Part shown: piece by piece, positions 13,649 through 20,839 of the stretch
How positions within the stretch are numbered: position 1 is the stretch's first letter
How the letters are laid out: each line of letters starts with the position of its first letter
Assembly: GCF_009725235.1 (NCBI RefSeq)
Contig: NZ_WJFC01000228.1
Coordinates: 1-20,839, forward strand
From: Scytonema sp. UIC 10036
GTDB taxonomy: Bacteria > Cyanobacteriota > Cyanobacteriia > Cyanobacteriales > Nostocaceae
Direction: 5' to 3'
Length of the DNA stretch: 20,839 nt
Program-made: the position numbers and the translations under genes
The notes under the pieces: model-generated
The model's input: only the letters and a program-made list of their open reading frames with translations
What the model was told of the DNA's origin: nothing
Databases searched by the model: none

Positions 13649-15745
13649 ATGCATTTAGAGCCTATTGTTTCTTTCGCCATTTTGTTAACTGTCATCTTAA
13701 TAGTCCCTCTCATCTTTGAGCGCTTTAAGATACCGGGATTGTTGGGTTTGTTGGCAGCAGGCGTTGTTTTGGGACCTCAAGGCTTGGGTCTATTTCAAAA
13801 TGAATCGGAAACCCTCAAGCTTCTCTCAGGCATTGGGTTGATTTACTTGATGTTTGTAGCGGGGCTGGAAATTGATATGGAACAGTTTCAGCGAACCAAG
13901 CATCGTTCTGCAGGATTTGGAACTTTTACTTTCCTCATACCATTGATTGCAGGAACAATAGTGGGGCGAATGTTTGGTTTTGGTTGGAATGCTTCTGTTT
14001 TAATTGGCTCCTTGTTTGCTTCTCACACCTTGCTGGCATATCCTATCATTAGTCGGCTTGGAGTCATTAACAATGAAGCTGTGACTGTTACCATCGGTGC
14101 AACCATTTTCACGGATATTGGCTCACTGCTTGTACTTGCAGTGTGTGTAGGTATTCATCAAGGAGAATTTTCGGCATTTAGTATAACCAAGCTGCTACTG
14201 GGACTCGTTATTTATTCTGCGATTATTTTGTTTGGTTTTAAATGGTTGGGGCATCAATTCTTCAAACGCACTGGAGACGAAGAAGGAAACCAATTTTTGT
14301 TTGTTCTGTTAGTCGTTTTTATCTCCGCGTTAGGCGCAGAAGTTATTGGCGTAGAAAAGATTATTGGTGCATTTCTTGCTGGATTGGCGGTGAATGAGGT
14401 CATCGGTTCGGGACCTGTGAAAGAAAAGGTTGTGTTTGTTGGGAATGTCTTATTCATCCCAATTTTCTTTGTTGATTTAGGCTTATTAATTGATATTCCA
14501 GGATTTATTAAAAGCATCAGTTCCATCTGGCTAACGGTAGCTATCTTGGTAGGTTTAATTGGTAGTAAGTTTGCAGCCGCACTCCTGGCAAAACTAGTTT
14601 ACCGCTATAACTGGCGGGAAATGATTACCATGTGGTCTTTGTCTCTTCCCCAGGTAGCAGCTACATTGGCAGCAACTTTAGTCGCTTACAGAGCCAAGTT
14701 GGTCACTGAAGATGTGCTCAATGGTGTCATAGTTCTGATGATGGTGACAGCGACATTGGGACCACTGATCACAGCCCGCAGCGCACCTGGGTTGGTCACA
14801 ATGGGTAATAGTCCCGATGATGAAACAGATGAAACAAATGGGTCAATGCTTGGCTGGAGAAATGAACCTGCTGAAGGATTCACTGTGGTTGTCCCCGTTC
14901 GCAATCCGGAAACGGAGAGAGCTTTGATTGAAATGGCAGGACTTATAGTGCGCCGCGAAAAAGGTAAAATTCTGGCTTTAGCTGTGACACCCGCCCATAT
15001 GCATATGGACTCTCCGGAATTACAAACAAACCTACAGCAAAATAAAATTCTTCTATCCAATGCAGTGGCACTCGGTCAAGAATTGGGTGTAGAAGTAGAA
15101 CCTATAACACGGATCGATTACAACATTCCTCAGTCTATTAGCCATGTGAGTCGAGAGCAAAATGCTGACTTAGTTGTCATGGGTTGGGGTAGAACAACGG
15201 GATTGCGTGCGCGTTTGTTTAGTGGTGTCATAGATCGAGTGCTTTGGGCATCTCACTGTCCGGTGGCTGTCACCCGTCTGTTGGACTCTCCCAGTAACAT
15301 ACAGCGAATTTTGATACCTATTGAAAATTTGACCCAAGAGTCAGTGCGGATCGTGCAATTTGTAAAAATTCTAGCAAATGCCAATCAAGCAGAAGTTACA
15401 TTACTTCACGTGTGCGATCGCCGGACTTCTGCCGCCCGAATTTCTTGGATGAAATCCCAGTTGGAACTACTTGTTTCCAGATACTTCCCTCAAAGCCCTA
15501 CAAACATTCAAGTCATACCAGCAGATAATGTAGTGAGTACTATTGTCAGAGCATCTCAATCAACCGACCTTGTAGTCTTGCGATCGCGCCGTCGGCGATT
15601 GAGTATAGGTCAGGTAGCCGTCAGCGACGTAACAACTGAAGTCGTTCAGCAAATACGTTGTTCGGTCGTCCTGCTGGGAGAACCACAGGGCTATCAGGAA
15701 AGTGTACGAAAACCCAGAGTGATTGTGCAGAATGTATCTTCTTGA
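13649..15745 (+). CDS. CPA2-type cation/proton antiporter with universal-stress C-terminus
   Basis: 698 residues from ATG 13649, which has AGGAG 6 nt upstream. An in-frame ATG at 13598 lacks one and would add a polar 17-residue head. Residues from 1 to about 390 form the Na+/H+ exchanger domain with a dozen membrane segments: LLAAGVVLGP, LIYLMFVAGLEIDM, and GVEKIIGAFLAGLAVNEVIG. After a short linker (DDETDETNG) come two universal-stress-like modules. The first begins FTVVVPVRNPETERAL and includes DLVVMGWGR; the second includes RILIPIENL and DLVVLRSRRRR. These probably bind nucleotides and gate transport. The expected role is Na+ or K+/H+ exchange in the plasma or thylakoid membrane. It is divergent from the TrmB-family regulator. 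Confidence 0.88.
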   Translation: MHLEPIVSFAILLTVILIVPLIFERFKIPGLLGLLAAGVVLGPQGLGLFQNESETLKLLSGIGLIYLMFVAGLEIDMEQFQRTKHRSAGFGTFTFLIPLIAGTIVGRMFGFGWNASVLIGSLFASHTLLAYPIISRLGVINNEAVTVTIGATIFTDIGSLLVLAVCVGIHQGEFSAFSITKLLLGLVIYSAIILFGFKWLGHQFFKRTGDEEGNQFLFVLLVVFISALGAEVIGVEKIIGAFLAGLAVNEVIGSGPVKEKVVFVGNVLFIPIFFVDLGLLIDIPGFIKSISSIWLTVAILVGLIGSKFAAALLAKLVYRYNWREMITMWSLSLPQVAATLAATLVAYRAKLVTEDVLNGVIVLMMVTATLGPLITARSAPGLVTMGNSPDDETDETNGSMLGWRNEPAEGFTVVVPVRNPETERALIEMAGLIVRREKGKILALAVTPAHMHMDSPELQTNLQQNKILLSNAVALGQELGVEVEPITRIDYNIPQSISHVSREQNADLVVMGWGRTTGLRARLFSGVIDRVLWASHCPVAVTRLLDSPSNIQRILIPIENLTQESVRIVQFVKILANANQAEVTLLHVCDRRTSAARISWMKSQLELLVSRYFPQSPTNIQVIPADNVVSTIVRASQSTDLVVLRSRRRRLSIGQVAVSDVTTEVVQQIRCSVVLLGEPQGYQESVRKPRVIVQNVSS

Positions 15746-15754
15746 GGGACTGGG

Positions 15755-15820
15755 GACACGGAGACACGGCAGACACGCAGACACGGAGACACGGCAGACA
15801 CGGGACACGGGGACACGGGG
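15755..15820. repeat. GACACG tandem repeat (short tandem repeat region)
   Basis: Eight copies of GACACG start at 15755, 15763, 15772, 15780, 15788, 15797, 15804 and 15812, a period of 7-9 bp. They begin 10 bp after the antiporter stop. A partly complementary tract (TGTCTACCATGTCCCC and following, 15833-15860) could fold back on it. The run resembles the short tandem repeats of heterocystous cyanobacteria. Confidence 0.75.
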
Positions 15821-15954
15821 AAAATTATCCCTTGTCTACCATGTCCCCCCTCTCCATGTCTCCCTTCCACTCCTCCCAATGCCCCTAGCGATGTGCTCGG
15901 GATTGCGATGATAGAGAAAAGATCTGATTCTTTGTTTTTATTCTTCCAAAAGCC

Positions 15955-17295
15955 ATGACCTTCGACTACGACCTGTTTGTCATTGGTGCTGGTCCTGGGG
16001 GACTAGCAGCCGCCAAAAAAGCAGCAAGCTACGGTGCGCGTGTTGCCATTGCTGAAAAAGAAGCTATTGGTGGCACTTGTGTAAATCGCGGTTGTGTTCC
16101 CAAGAAACTCATTGTCCAAGCCGCCGATTTTGCTCTGAAAAATCAAATCGCGCTGAACTATGGATGGAGTGACTGCAAAACTTACTTTGACTGGACAAAA
16201 TTCATCAAATCTGTAGATAAGCATATTGACAGCATCCAAGACTCCTATCTTGAACAATTACAAGAAGCGGGAATTGAACTCATTCGAGGTCATGCTAGCT
16301 TTACTAATGCTCACACTATAGATATAGATGGACGCAAATACACGGCTGATAAAATTTTAATTGCGGTAGGTGGATACGCCATCAAGCCAAAAATATCGGG
16401 GATTGAATACGCCCTGACATCTCGTGAGATGTTTCATTTACCCTACTTACCCAAAAGATTAGTCATCATTGGTGGTGGTTACATTGGCGTGGAATTTGCC
16501 AGTATGATGAACGCTTTTGGATGCGAGGTAACGGTCATAGATAAAGATGAAACAATTTTGTCGGGATTTGATATTGATGTCCGTAGGGGCGTTCAACAAG
16601 GGTTAAGCAAGCGAGGGATTCGTTTTATTAACAACAGCATGGTTAAAGAAATTAAATACTTGGAAGAACGCTTGCTTTTATTGGTTGGGGAATCAAGAAA
16701 AACAGTACCAGCAGATACGATTTTAGTTGCGACTGGTCGTGCTCCAAAGACAAAAAATCTTGGTTTGGAAAAGGTTGGAGTTGAACTCGAACAAAAAGGG
16801 ACAATAAAAATTGATGAGTACAATCGCACGACTCAGGAAAATATTTTTGCCGTTGGTGATTGTACCAGCAGACCTCAATTAACACCTGTGGCAAAAGCAC
16901 AGGGACAGGCTTTTGCCAATACAGTTTTTGGCAAAAACGAGCAAAAAATTAATTACGATGAAGTTCCTTCTGCTGTTTTTAGCCGTCCTGAAGGCGCGGG
17001 TGTAGGTATGACGGAGGCACAAGCACGCGAAAAATTTGGTGATTCTGTGAAATTCTATCGCCATTGCTTTCAACCATTGTCGTCTTTAACCAATGAGAGC
17101 GAACAAGCTACCATGAAGTTAGTCGTTGAAGGTAAATCAGAGCGTGTTTTAGGTGCTCATATGGTTGGTGAAAATGCTGCGGATATCATTCAAAGTCTCG
17201 CTGTTGCCATTCGGAAAGGTATTACCAAGCAAGACTTAGATGAATCTATTGGTATTCACCCAACTGTAGGTGAAGAGTTTCTCGATCTTTCCTAA
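15955..17295 (+). CDS. Divergent glutathione-reductase-like flavoenzyme
   Basis: 446 residues, class I pyridine nucleotide-disulfide oxidoreductase: FAD motif GAGPGG (11-16), redox pair C42/C47 in GGTCVNRGCVPKK, NAD(P)H motif GGGYIG (173-178), second FAD motif FAVGD (298-302), and C-terminal catalytic H435/E440 (HPTVGEE). Aligned by eye to glutathione reductases, the glutathione-contacting Ser is P14, one Arg is K21 and another is Q318. The NADPH arginines are K197 and S203. The residue before the first, where lipoamide dehydrogenase has Glu, is D196. The catalytic centre is complete, but substrate and cofactor are probably not those of standard glutathione reductase. It precedes the second paralogue by 21 bp, likely one operon. 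No strong ribosome-binding site precedes ATG 15955. Confidence 0.85.
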   Translation: MTFDYDLFVIGAGPGGLAAAKKAASYGARVAIAEKEAIGGTCVNRGCVPKKLIVQAADFALKNQIALNYGWSDCKTYFDWTKFIKSVDKHIDSIQDSYLEQLQEAGIELIRGHASFTNAHTIDIDGRKYTADKILIAVGGYAIKPKISGIEYALTSREMFHLPYLPKRLVIIGGGYIGVEFASMMNAFGCEVTVIDKDETILSGFDIDVRRGVQQGLSKRGIRFINNSMVKEIKYLEERLLLLVGESRKTVPADTILVATGRAPKTKNLGLEKVGVELEQKGTIKIDEYNRTTQENIFAVGDCTSRPQLTPVAKAQGQAFANTVFGKNEQKINYDEVPSAVFSRPEGAGVGMTEAQAREKFGDSVKFYRHCFQPLSSLTNESEQATMKLVVEGKSERVLGAHMVGENAADIIQSLAVAIRKGITKQDLDESIGIHPTVGEEFLDLS

Positions 17296-17316
17296 TTCAT
17301 TAAAGGAAATTTAATT

Positions 17317-18696
17317 ATGACATATGACTATAACCTGTTTGTTATCGGTGCTGGTTCTGGAGGTTTGGCGGCTTCCAAACGCGCTGCTAGCTACGGGGCA
17401 AAAGTAGCTATTGCCGAAAGTGACTTAGTAGGTGGAACCTGCGTGATTCGTGGCTGCGTTCCTAAAAAACTCATGGTTTACAGTTCTCACTTTCCGGCAT
17501 TATTTCAAAATGCAGCTGGTTATGGTTGGAAAGTTGGTGAAGCCGAATTAGACTGGCAACATTTCATTACATCTATAGATAAAGAAGTTAGGCGGCTATC
17601 GGAACTCCATATTAACTTCTTAGCAAAAGCAGGTGTTGAACTCTTTAAAAGCCGTGCGACAATTGTAGACCCACATACTGTAGAAGTTGATGGGCGTAAG
17701 GTAACTACAGAGAAAATTTTGATAGCTGTGGGCGGACGGCCCGTTAAACCAGATATCCCTGGAATAGAAGATGCTATTACCTCTAACGAAATGTTTCACC
17801 TGAAGGAGAAACCAAAGCATATTGCCATCATTGGTGCTGGTTATATAGGTACCGAATTTGCCAGTATTATGCGTGGTTTGGGTTGCGAAGTGACACAAAT
17901 CATTCGCAAAGACCTGATTTTGAAGGGTTTTGATGAGGATATTCGTTTGGCAGTCCAAGAAGAAACCATCGAGCACGGCGTGCGGATTGTTAAAAATTCT
18001 ATCGTGGACTCAGTAGAACGAGTCCCGGAAGGATTAAAGCTAAATTTATCAGGAGAATACACAGAATCAATTGTTGCTGATGTTTTCCTTGCAGCAACGG
18101 GTAGAGCACCGAATGTAGAAGGGTTGGGTTTGGACAACGCAGGAGTTGATGTTGTTCCTAGTGATATAGAAGGACCGGGCTACAGTACCATGAATGCGAT
18201 CGCTGTTAACGAATACAGCCAAACTTCCCAACCCAATATCTTTGCTGTCGGTGATGTGACTGACAGAATGAACTTAACCCCTGTCGCTATAGGCGAAGGT
18301 CGTGCTTTTGCAGATAGTGAATTCGGTGGTAACCGTCGTGTATTCAGTCATGAAGATGTTCCAACTGCCGTCTTTTCCACACCAGAAGCCGCTACAGTCG
18401 GTTTAACAGAAACCCAAGCCAAGGAAAAACTAGGAGATGACGGAGTTAAGATTTATCGCACTCGCTTCCGTCCCTTGTTCCATAGTTTGACAGGCGCAAG
18501 CGATCGAACAATGATGAAATTGGTCATAGATGCCAACACTGACAAAGTTTTAGGCGCTCATATGGTTGGAGATAACGCAGGTGAGATCGTTCAAGGTGTA
18601 GCAATTGCCGTTAAAATGGGTGCTACCAAAAAAGATTTTGATGCTACTGTTGGTATTCATCCCACATCCGCAGAAGAATTTGTCACGATGAGGTGA
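17317..18696 (+). CDS. gor: Glutathione reductase
   Basis: 459 residues. FAD motif GAGSGG (11-16, with the glutathione-contacting S14), redox pair C42/C47 in GGTCVIRGCVPKK, NADPH motif GAGYIG (173-178) followed by IIRKDLILKGFD with R197 and K203 at the two NADPH-phosphate positions, FAVGD, TPVAIGEGR with R329, and HPTSAEE (H448, E453). The G-x-G-x-x-G form and the Lys in place of the second Arg agree with what is reported for cyanobacterial enzymes. It reduces glutathione disulfide with NADPH in the cytosol. An insertion of about 10 residues near 282-294 is absent from the upstream paralogue. AAAGGA lies about 10 nt before the ATG. Confidence 0.92.
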   Translation: MTYDYNLFVIGAGSGGLAASKRAASYGAKVAIAESDLVGGTCVIRGCVPKKLMVYSSHFPALFQNAAGYGWKVGEAELDWQHFITSIDKEVRRLSELHINFLAKAGVELFKSRATIVDPHTVEVDGRKVTTEKILIAVGGRPVKPDIPGIEDAITSNEMFHLKEKPKHIAIIGAGYIGTEFASIMRGLGCEVTQIIRKDLILKGFDEDIRLAVQEETIEHGVRIVKNSIVDSVERVPEGLKLNLSGEYTESIVADVFLAATGRAPNVEGLGLDNAGVDVVPSDIEGPGYSTMNAIAVNEYSQTSQPNIFAVGDVTDRMNLTPVAIGEGRAFADSEFGGNRRVFSHEDVPTAVFSTPEAATVGLTETQAKEKLGDDGVKIYRTRFRPLFHSLTGASDRTMMKLVIDANTDKVLGAHMVGDNAGEIVQGVAIAVKMGATKKDFDATVGIHPTSAEEFVTMR

Positions 18697-18728
18697 TAAA
18701 GTTATTTGTCATTTGTCCGCCACTCTCG

Positions 18729-18773
18729 TTCCCAGCTAGAGGCTGGGAATGCATTACTAGAGGCTCTGCCTCT
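18729..18773. repeat. Paired-hairpin dispersed repeat, copy 2 (inverted)
   Basis: TTCCCAGC-TAGAG-GCTGGGAA (18729-18749) and AGAGGC-TCT-GCCTCT (18759-18773), preceded by CTCG. Read on the minus strand this gives the same order and GCATTCCCAG junction as 6165-6210. GGCGG-type words continue to about 18840 (GTGGCGGAGCCAC at 18820-18832). It follows the glutathione reductase stop by 33 bp and may serve as a terminator. Confidence 0.7.
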
Positions 18774-18854
18774 CACTCTAGGTAGAGTACAGGAGGCGGC
18801 ACCCCATCGTAAGTCATTCTGTGGCGGAGCCACCGGATCGAGGTGTAAGAGATG

Positions 18855-18951
18855 ATTTATAAAGTAAACATTAAGAAGAGCGTTTGTTGGGTTTCGTTCC
18901 TCAACCCAACCTACACAATACATTTATCGATCTCAGATTTACTTTATAAAT
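18855..18951. mobile_element. MITE-like element with 14-bp terminal inverted repeats
   Basis: ATTTATAAAGTAAA (18855-18868) and TTTACTTTATAAAT (18938-18951) are perfect inverted repeats. They enclose GTTGGGTT-TCGTTCCTC-AACCCAAC (18886-18910), an 8-bp-arm hairpin common in cyanobacterial intergenic DNA. The element has 97 bp and no coding capacity, and ends 8 bp before the hydrolase start. No target-site duplication is evident, so mobility is inferred from form only. Confidence 0.5.
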
Positions 18952-18959
18952 AACCTCTA

Positions 18960-19610
18960 ATGCCTACCGAATTTATTTACCTTCACGGTTTTGCATCAAG
19001 TCCTTGTTCTGCTAAGGCAATATACCTTCGCGATCGCTTTACCCAAGCTCATATTGAGTTAAAAATTCCTGATTTAAATGCAGGGGATTTTACAAACTTG
19101 ACTATCACCCGTCAGTTGGCTCAAATCGCATTAGAATTACCAGATCCTTGTACGTCAGTCACCTTAATTGGTTCAAGTTTGGGTGGTTTAACTGCCGCCC
19201 ATCTAGGACAGCAGCATCAACCAGTAAAACGCCTTGTGTTACTAGCACCTGCTTTTGGGTTTTTATCTCATTGGTTACCTAAGCTGGGGGATGAAGCGTT
19301 ACAGCAATGGCAACAAGAAAAATATCTCATGGTTCATCATTATGGAGAGAAACGTTCTCTTCCTCTAAGCTATAATTTTGTTCTAGATGCGAATCAATAT
19401 AAAGAGGAGATTTTGCAACGTCCCACTCCTACTCTGATTTTGCACGGCAAACACGATGAAGTCATTCCCATTCAAGCTAGTCGCGACTTTGCTCTCCAAC
19501 GTCCTTGGGTGGAGTTACTAGAACTTGACAGCGACCACAGTTTAAGCAACGTCATGTCAGAAATTTGGCTAGCCATTCAACATTTTTGTCTGCTTACCAC
19601 TAACCACTAA
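18960..19610 (+). CDS. YqiA/YcfP-like alpha/beta hydrolase
   Basis: 216 residues. Starts EFIYLHGFASSP (oxyanion region), nucleophile elbow GSSLGG with S73, acid D166 in LHGKHDEVIP, and base H193 in DSDHSL. The length and the YLHGFASSP opening fit the small YqiA/YcfP esterase group. It is a cytosolic serine hydrolase, expected to cleave esters; the natural substrate is unknown. The ATG 18960 comes right after the MITE-like element, so that element forms part of its leader or promoter. No strong ribosome-binding site is visible (AACCTCTA precedes the start). It is convergent with the next gene. Confidence 0.87.
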   Translation: MPTEFIYLHGFASSPCSAKAIYLRDRFTQAHIELKIPDLNAGDFTNLTITRQLAQIALELPDPCTSVTLIGSSLGGLTAAHLGQQHQPVKRLVLLAPAFGFLSHWLPKLGDEALQQWQQEKYLMVHHYGEKRSLPLSYNFVLDANQYKEEILQRPTPTLILHGKHDEVIPIQASRDFALQRPWVELLELDSDHSLSNVMSEIWLAIQHFCLLTTNH

Positions 19611-19625
19611 CCATTAACTACTAAC

Positions 19626-20186
19626 TCATTCATCATAACCATCGTCTGCTGAGCCATCACTGCCCAAAAGACGCGATATTCGTACTGTTTGTGGTAAAAC
19701 ACCTACCAAAAAAGCAAATGCTTCATCAGGTAACTGAGCAACAATTTCTGGGGGAAAATATTGCTCAAATTGATCTAAAACTTTCTGAACTCGCTGTTGA
19801 GGAACTGGATTTTCTGTGATTTGCTTAATCAATCTAATCCACTGTCTCCGGATCAAGTAAGCTTTTTGGCGTTCATCATGAGTCTCTGGAGTTAATAAAG
19901 ATAAATTTCCTATTGGTAGCGCCCCCACACAATCGCGATCGTAATCGCCTCCTACAGCTGCTCCCGGTCCGGCAAACTCAGCATGGAAATGTTTAAAAAG
20001 TATTAAACCATTTCGCCTGCGACTGTTGACCATAAAAACTTTTCCGCTCAGCAGCATAGTTAGGAGATCCGAGCCATAGGGTTGCTCAGTTCCATCTGGC
20101 ATGACAAAATAGTCAAGGAATCTGGTGTCAGGGTAATAAGTAGATACCATAGCAGACTGATAGCGTTGGCGCTTTGCGCTATCCAT
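19626..20186 (-). CDS. Conserved-looking protein of unknown function
   Basis: 186 residues; I do not recognise the family. It opens MDSAKRQRYQSAMVSTYYPD, has a glycine-rich stretch AGPGAAVGGDYDRDCVGALP (about 92-111), a basic helix ERQKAYLIRRQWIRLIKQ, a second helical segment ending in FLVGVLPQTVRISRLLG, and an acidic C-terminus (SADDGYDE). There is no signal peptide or membrane segment, so it is probably cytosolic. Codon use and the absence of frame breaks support a real gene. The ATG 20186 has a weak purine tract (GAAAAA) upstream. It ends 16 bp from the convergent hydrolase. Confidence 0.7.
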   Translation of the reverse strand: MDSAKRQRYQSAMVSTYYPDTRFLDYFVMPDGTEQPYGSDLLTMLLSGKVFMVNSRRRNGLILFKHFHAEFAGPGAAVGGDYDRDCVGALPIGNLSLLTPETHDERQKAYLIRRQWIRLIKQITENPVPQQRVQKVLDQFEQYFPPEIVAQLPDEAFAFLVGVLPQTVRISRLLGSDGSADDGYDE

Positions 20187-20583
20187 TTTTTCTCAAAATG
20201 GAATAGATTTGGGGATAGTTGGCAATTTGATAGATAAAAGGTTGTAAAATCGGAGTTTTGATTTTTAATATTAATAATTCCACAGCCTATTTACAAAAAT
20301 TTTAATAAACAGACAATGTTCTGTATTAGAGTATTCATATTTTATGAGATTTAACTGGATTTGTCTCCAACTGTAGAAGTATTTTTTTAAAGTTTTTATA
20401 AAGATAGATACTTGGAATACAAAGTTATTGTAAGGATTCAACAAAAGATTTATCGTAATATTACTGATGTCAATCTAAATATCTAATCTACAAGAAAGCT
20501 TTTGCCGTTCTTATGGTATTTCACAGGCAGAAACAGCATAAAAAAAGTCTGTTTTAGGAAACTAGTGTTGACTAAAAACAAAA

Positions 20584-20622
20584 CAGATAAACTTTTATCT
20601 GAGTGTATGAAGAATTATACAC
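20584..20622. other. Tandem hairpins, possible terminator or small RNA
   Basis: CAGATAAA-CT-TTTATCTG (20584-20601) is followed one base later by GTGTAT-N8-ATACAC (20603-20622). Both arms are perfect. There is no T tract directly after, so intrinsic termination is doubtful. A structured RNA end or protein-binding site is possible. Confidence 0.3.
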
Positions 20623-20742
20623 CTGTAAGATACAAATTTTTTTTTATTAAAAAATAATAAATTTATTTAGCAGTAAAGACCTCAAAAGATAAAATTCCTA
20701 TAAATTTTAATACACCAGTGCCCAACATAAGCCTTCTAGTCC

Positions 20743-20798
20743 CTGGTCACTGGTCACTGGTCACTGGTCACTGGTTACTGTTTACTGGTCACTGGTCA
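20743..20798. repeat. Eight-unit CTGGTCA heptamer repeat
   Basis: Eight consecutive 7-bp units of CTGGTCA. Units 5 (CTGGTTA) and 6 (CTGTTTA) are variant and the others exact. This is a classical short tandem repeat of heterocystous cyanobacteria. It lies in non-coding DNA near the right edge of the window. Confidence 0.95.
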
Positions 20799-20839
20799 AA
20801 CGCTTTTGTAGGAGAATCTGCCGAGAAGGTCTCAGGAAA

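Larger units (their letters stand above)
20187..20839. other. AT-rich non-coding region
   Basis: About 650 bp with no supported gene on either strand. It is strongly AT-rich at 20187-20500 and 20630-20715. It contains two tandem hairpins (20584-20622) and a heptamer repeat near the right end (20743-20798). The left part presumably includes the promoter of the minus-strand gene at 20186. The next gene probably lies to the right of the window. Confidence 0.6.

Noticed and set aside
15658..15911. ORFs of 60-80 codons on both strands across the GACACG repeat
   Set aside because: They encode only repeat-derived RHGRH/TRRHG-like sequence and arise from the tandem repeat.
20743..20798. CRISPR array
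   Set aside because: The units are contiguous heptamers with no spacers, so it is a short tandem repeat.

Overview
The window is a chromosomal piece of a cyanobacterium, most likely a filamentous heterocyst-forming type (Nostocales). The support is AT-rich intergenic DNA, nine HIP1 octamers (GCGATCGC at 4406, 6756, 10825, 11901, 12717, 15414, 15580, 18196, 19030), short tandem heptamer-type repeats, hairpin-rich dispersed repeats, and gene families typical of these organisms (STAND ATPases with a cyanobacterial N-terminal domain, Uma2 nucleases, SbtA/SbtB, DUF5678). The species cannot be fixed from the sequence alone.

Layout. 1-386: no protein gene, but a tRNA-like element with a perfect acceptor stem and T arm (121-230), and one member of a diverged dispersed element (6-62). 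387-3823: a peptidoglycan-binding-domain protein (minus) and a large NB-ARC/TPR STAND ATPase (plus). 4025-6149: a decaying accessory patch. It holds a nucleotidyltransferase-like gene broken by a frameshift and a nonsense codon, its intact HTH partner, an unrecognised short ORF, an intact DUF5678 gene, a retropepsin-like gene broken by an in-frame TGA, and a C-terminal remnant. 6150-6461: palindromic repeats.

6462-8656: an inorganic-carbon module, with an SbtA-family bicarbonate permease, a PII-like SbtB-family regulator 4 bp downstream, and a Tat-exported beta-carbonic anhydrase. 8723-8789: a nested hairpin between convergent genes. 8796-11015 (minus): two solute-binding lipoproteins, sulfate then phosphate, with no permease genes here. 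11243-12019: a Uma2-family nuclease. 12059-13438 (minus): a TrmB-family regulator followed by a GNAT acetyltransferase. These are divergent from a CPA2 cation/proton antiporter with C-terminal universal-stress domains (13649-15745), and the shared promoter region carries two matching palindromes.

15955-18696: two tandem glutathione-reductase-like flavoenzymes. The second looks like ordinary cyanobacterial glutathione reductase. The first has lost several glutathione- and NADPH-binding residues and has a lipoamide-dehydrogenase-like acidic position. 18697-18959: a mosaic of dispersed repeats including a MITE-like element. 18960-20186: a YqiA-like alpha/beta hydrolase and an unrecognised protein on the opposite strand. 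20187-20839: AT-rich non-coding DNA with tandem hairpins and an eight-unit heptamer repeat.

The strongest biological signals are the SbtA/SbtB/carbonic-anhydrase module, the divergent glutathione-reductase paralogue, the paired operators at the TrmB/antiporter promoter, and the half-dead NTase/HTH pair. I do not see a clearly new multi-gene system.
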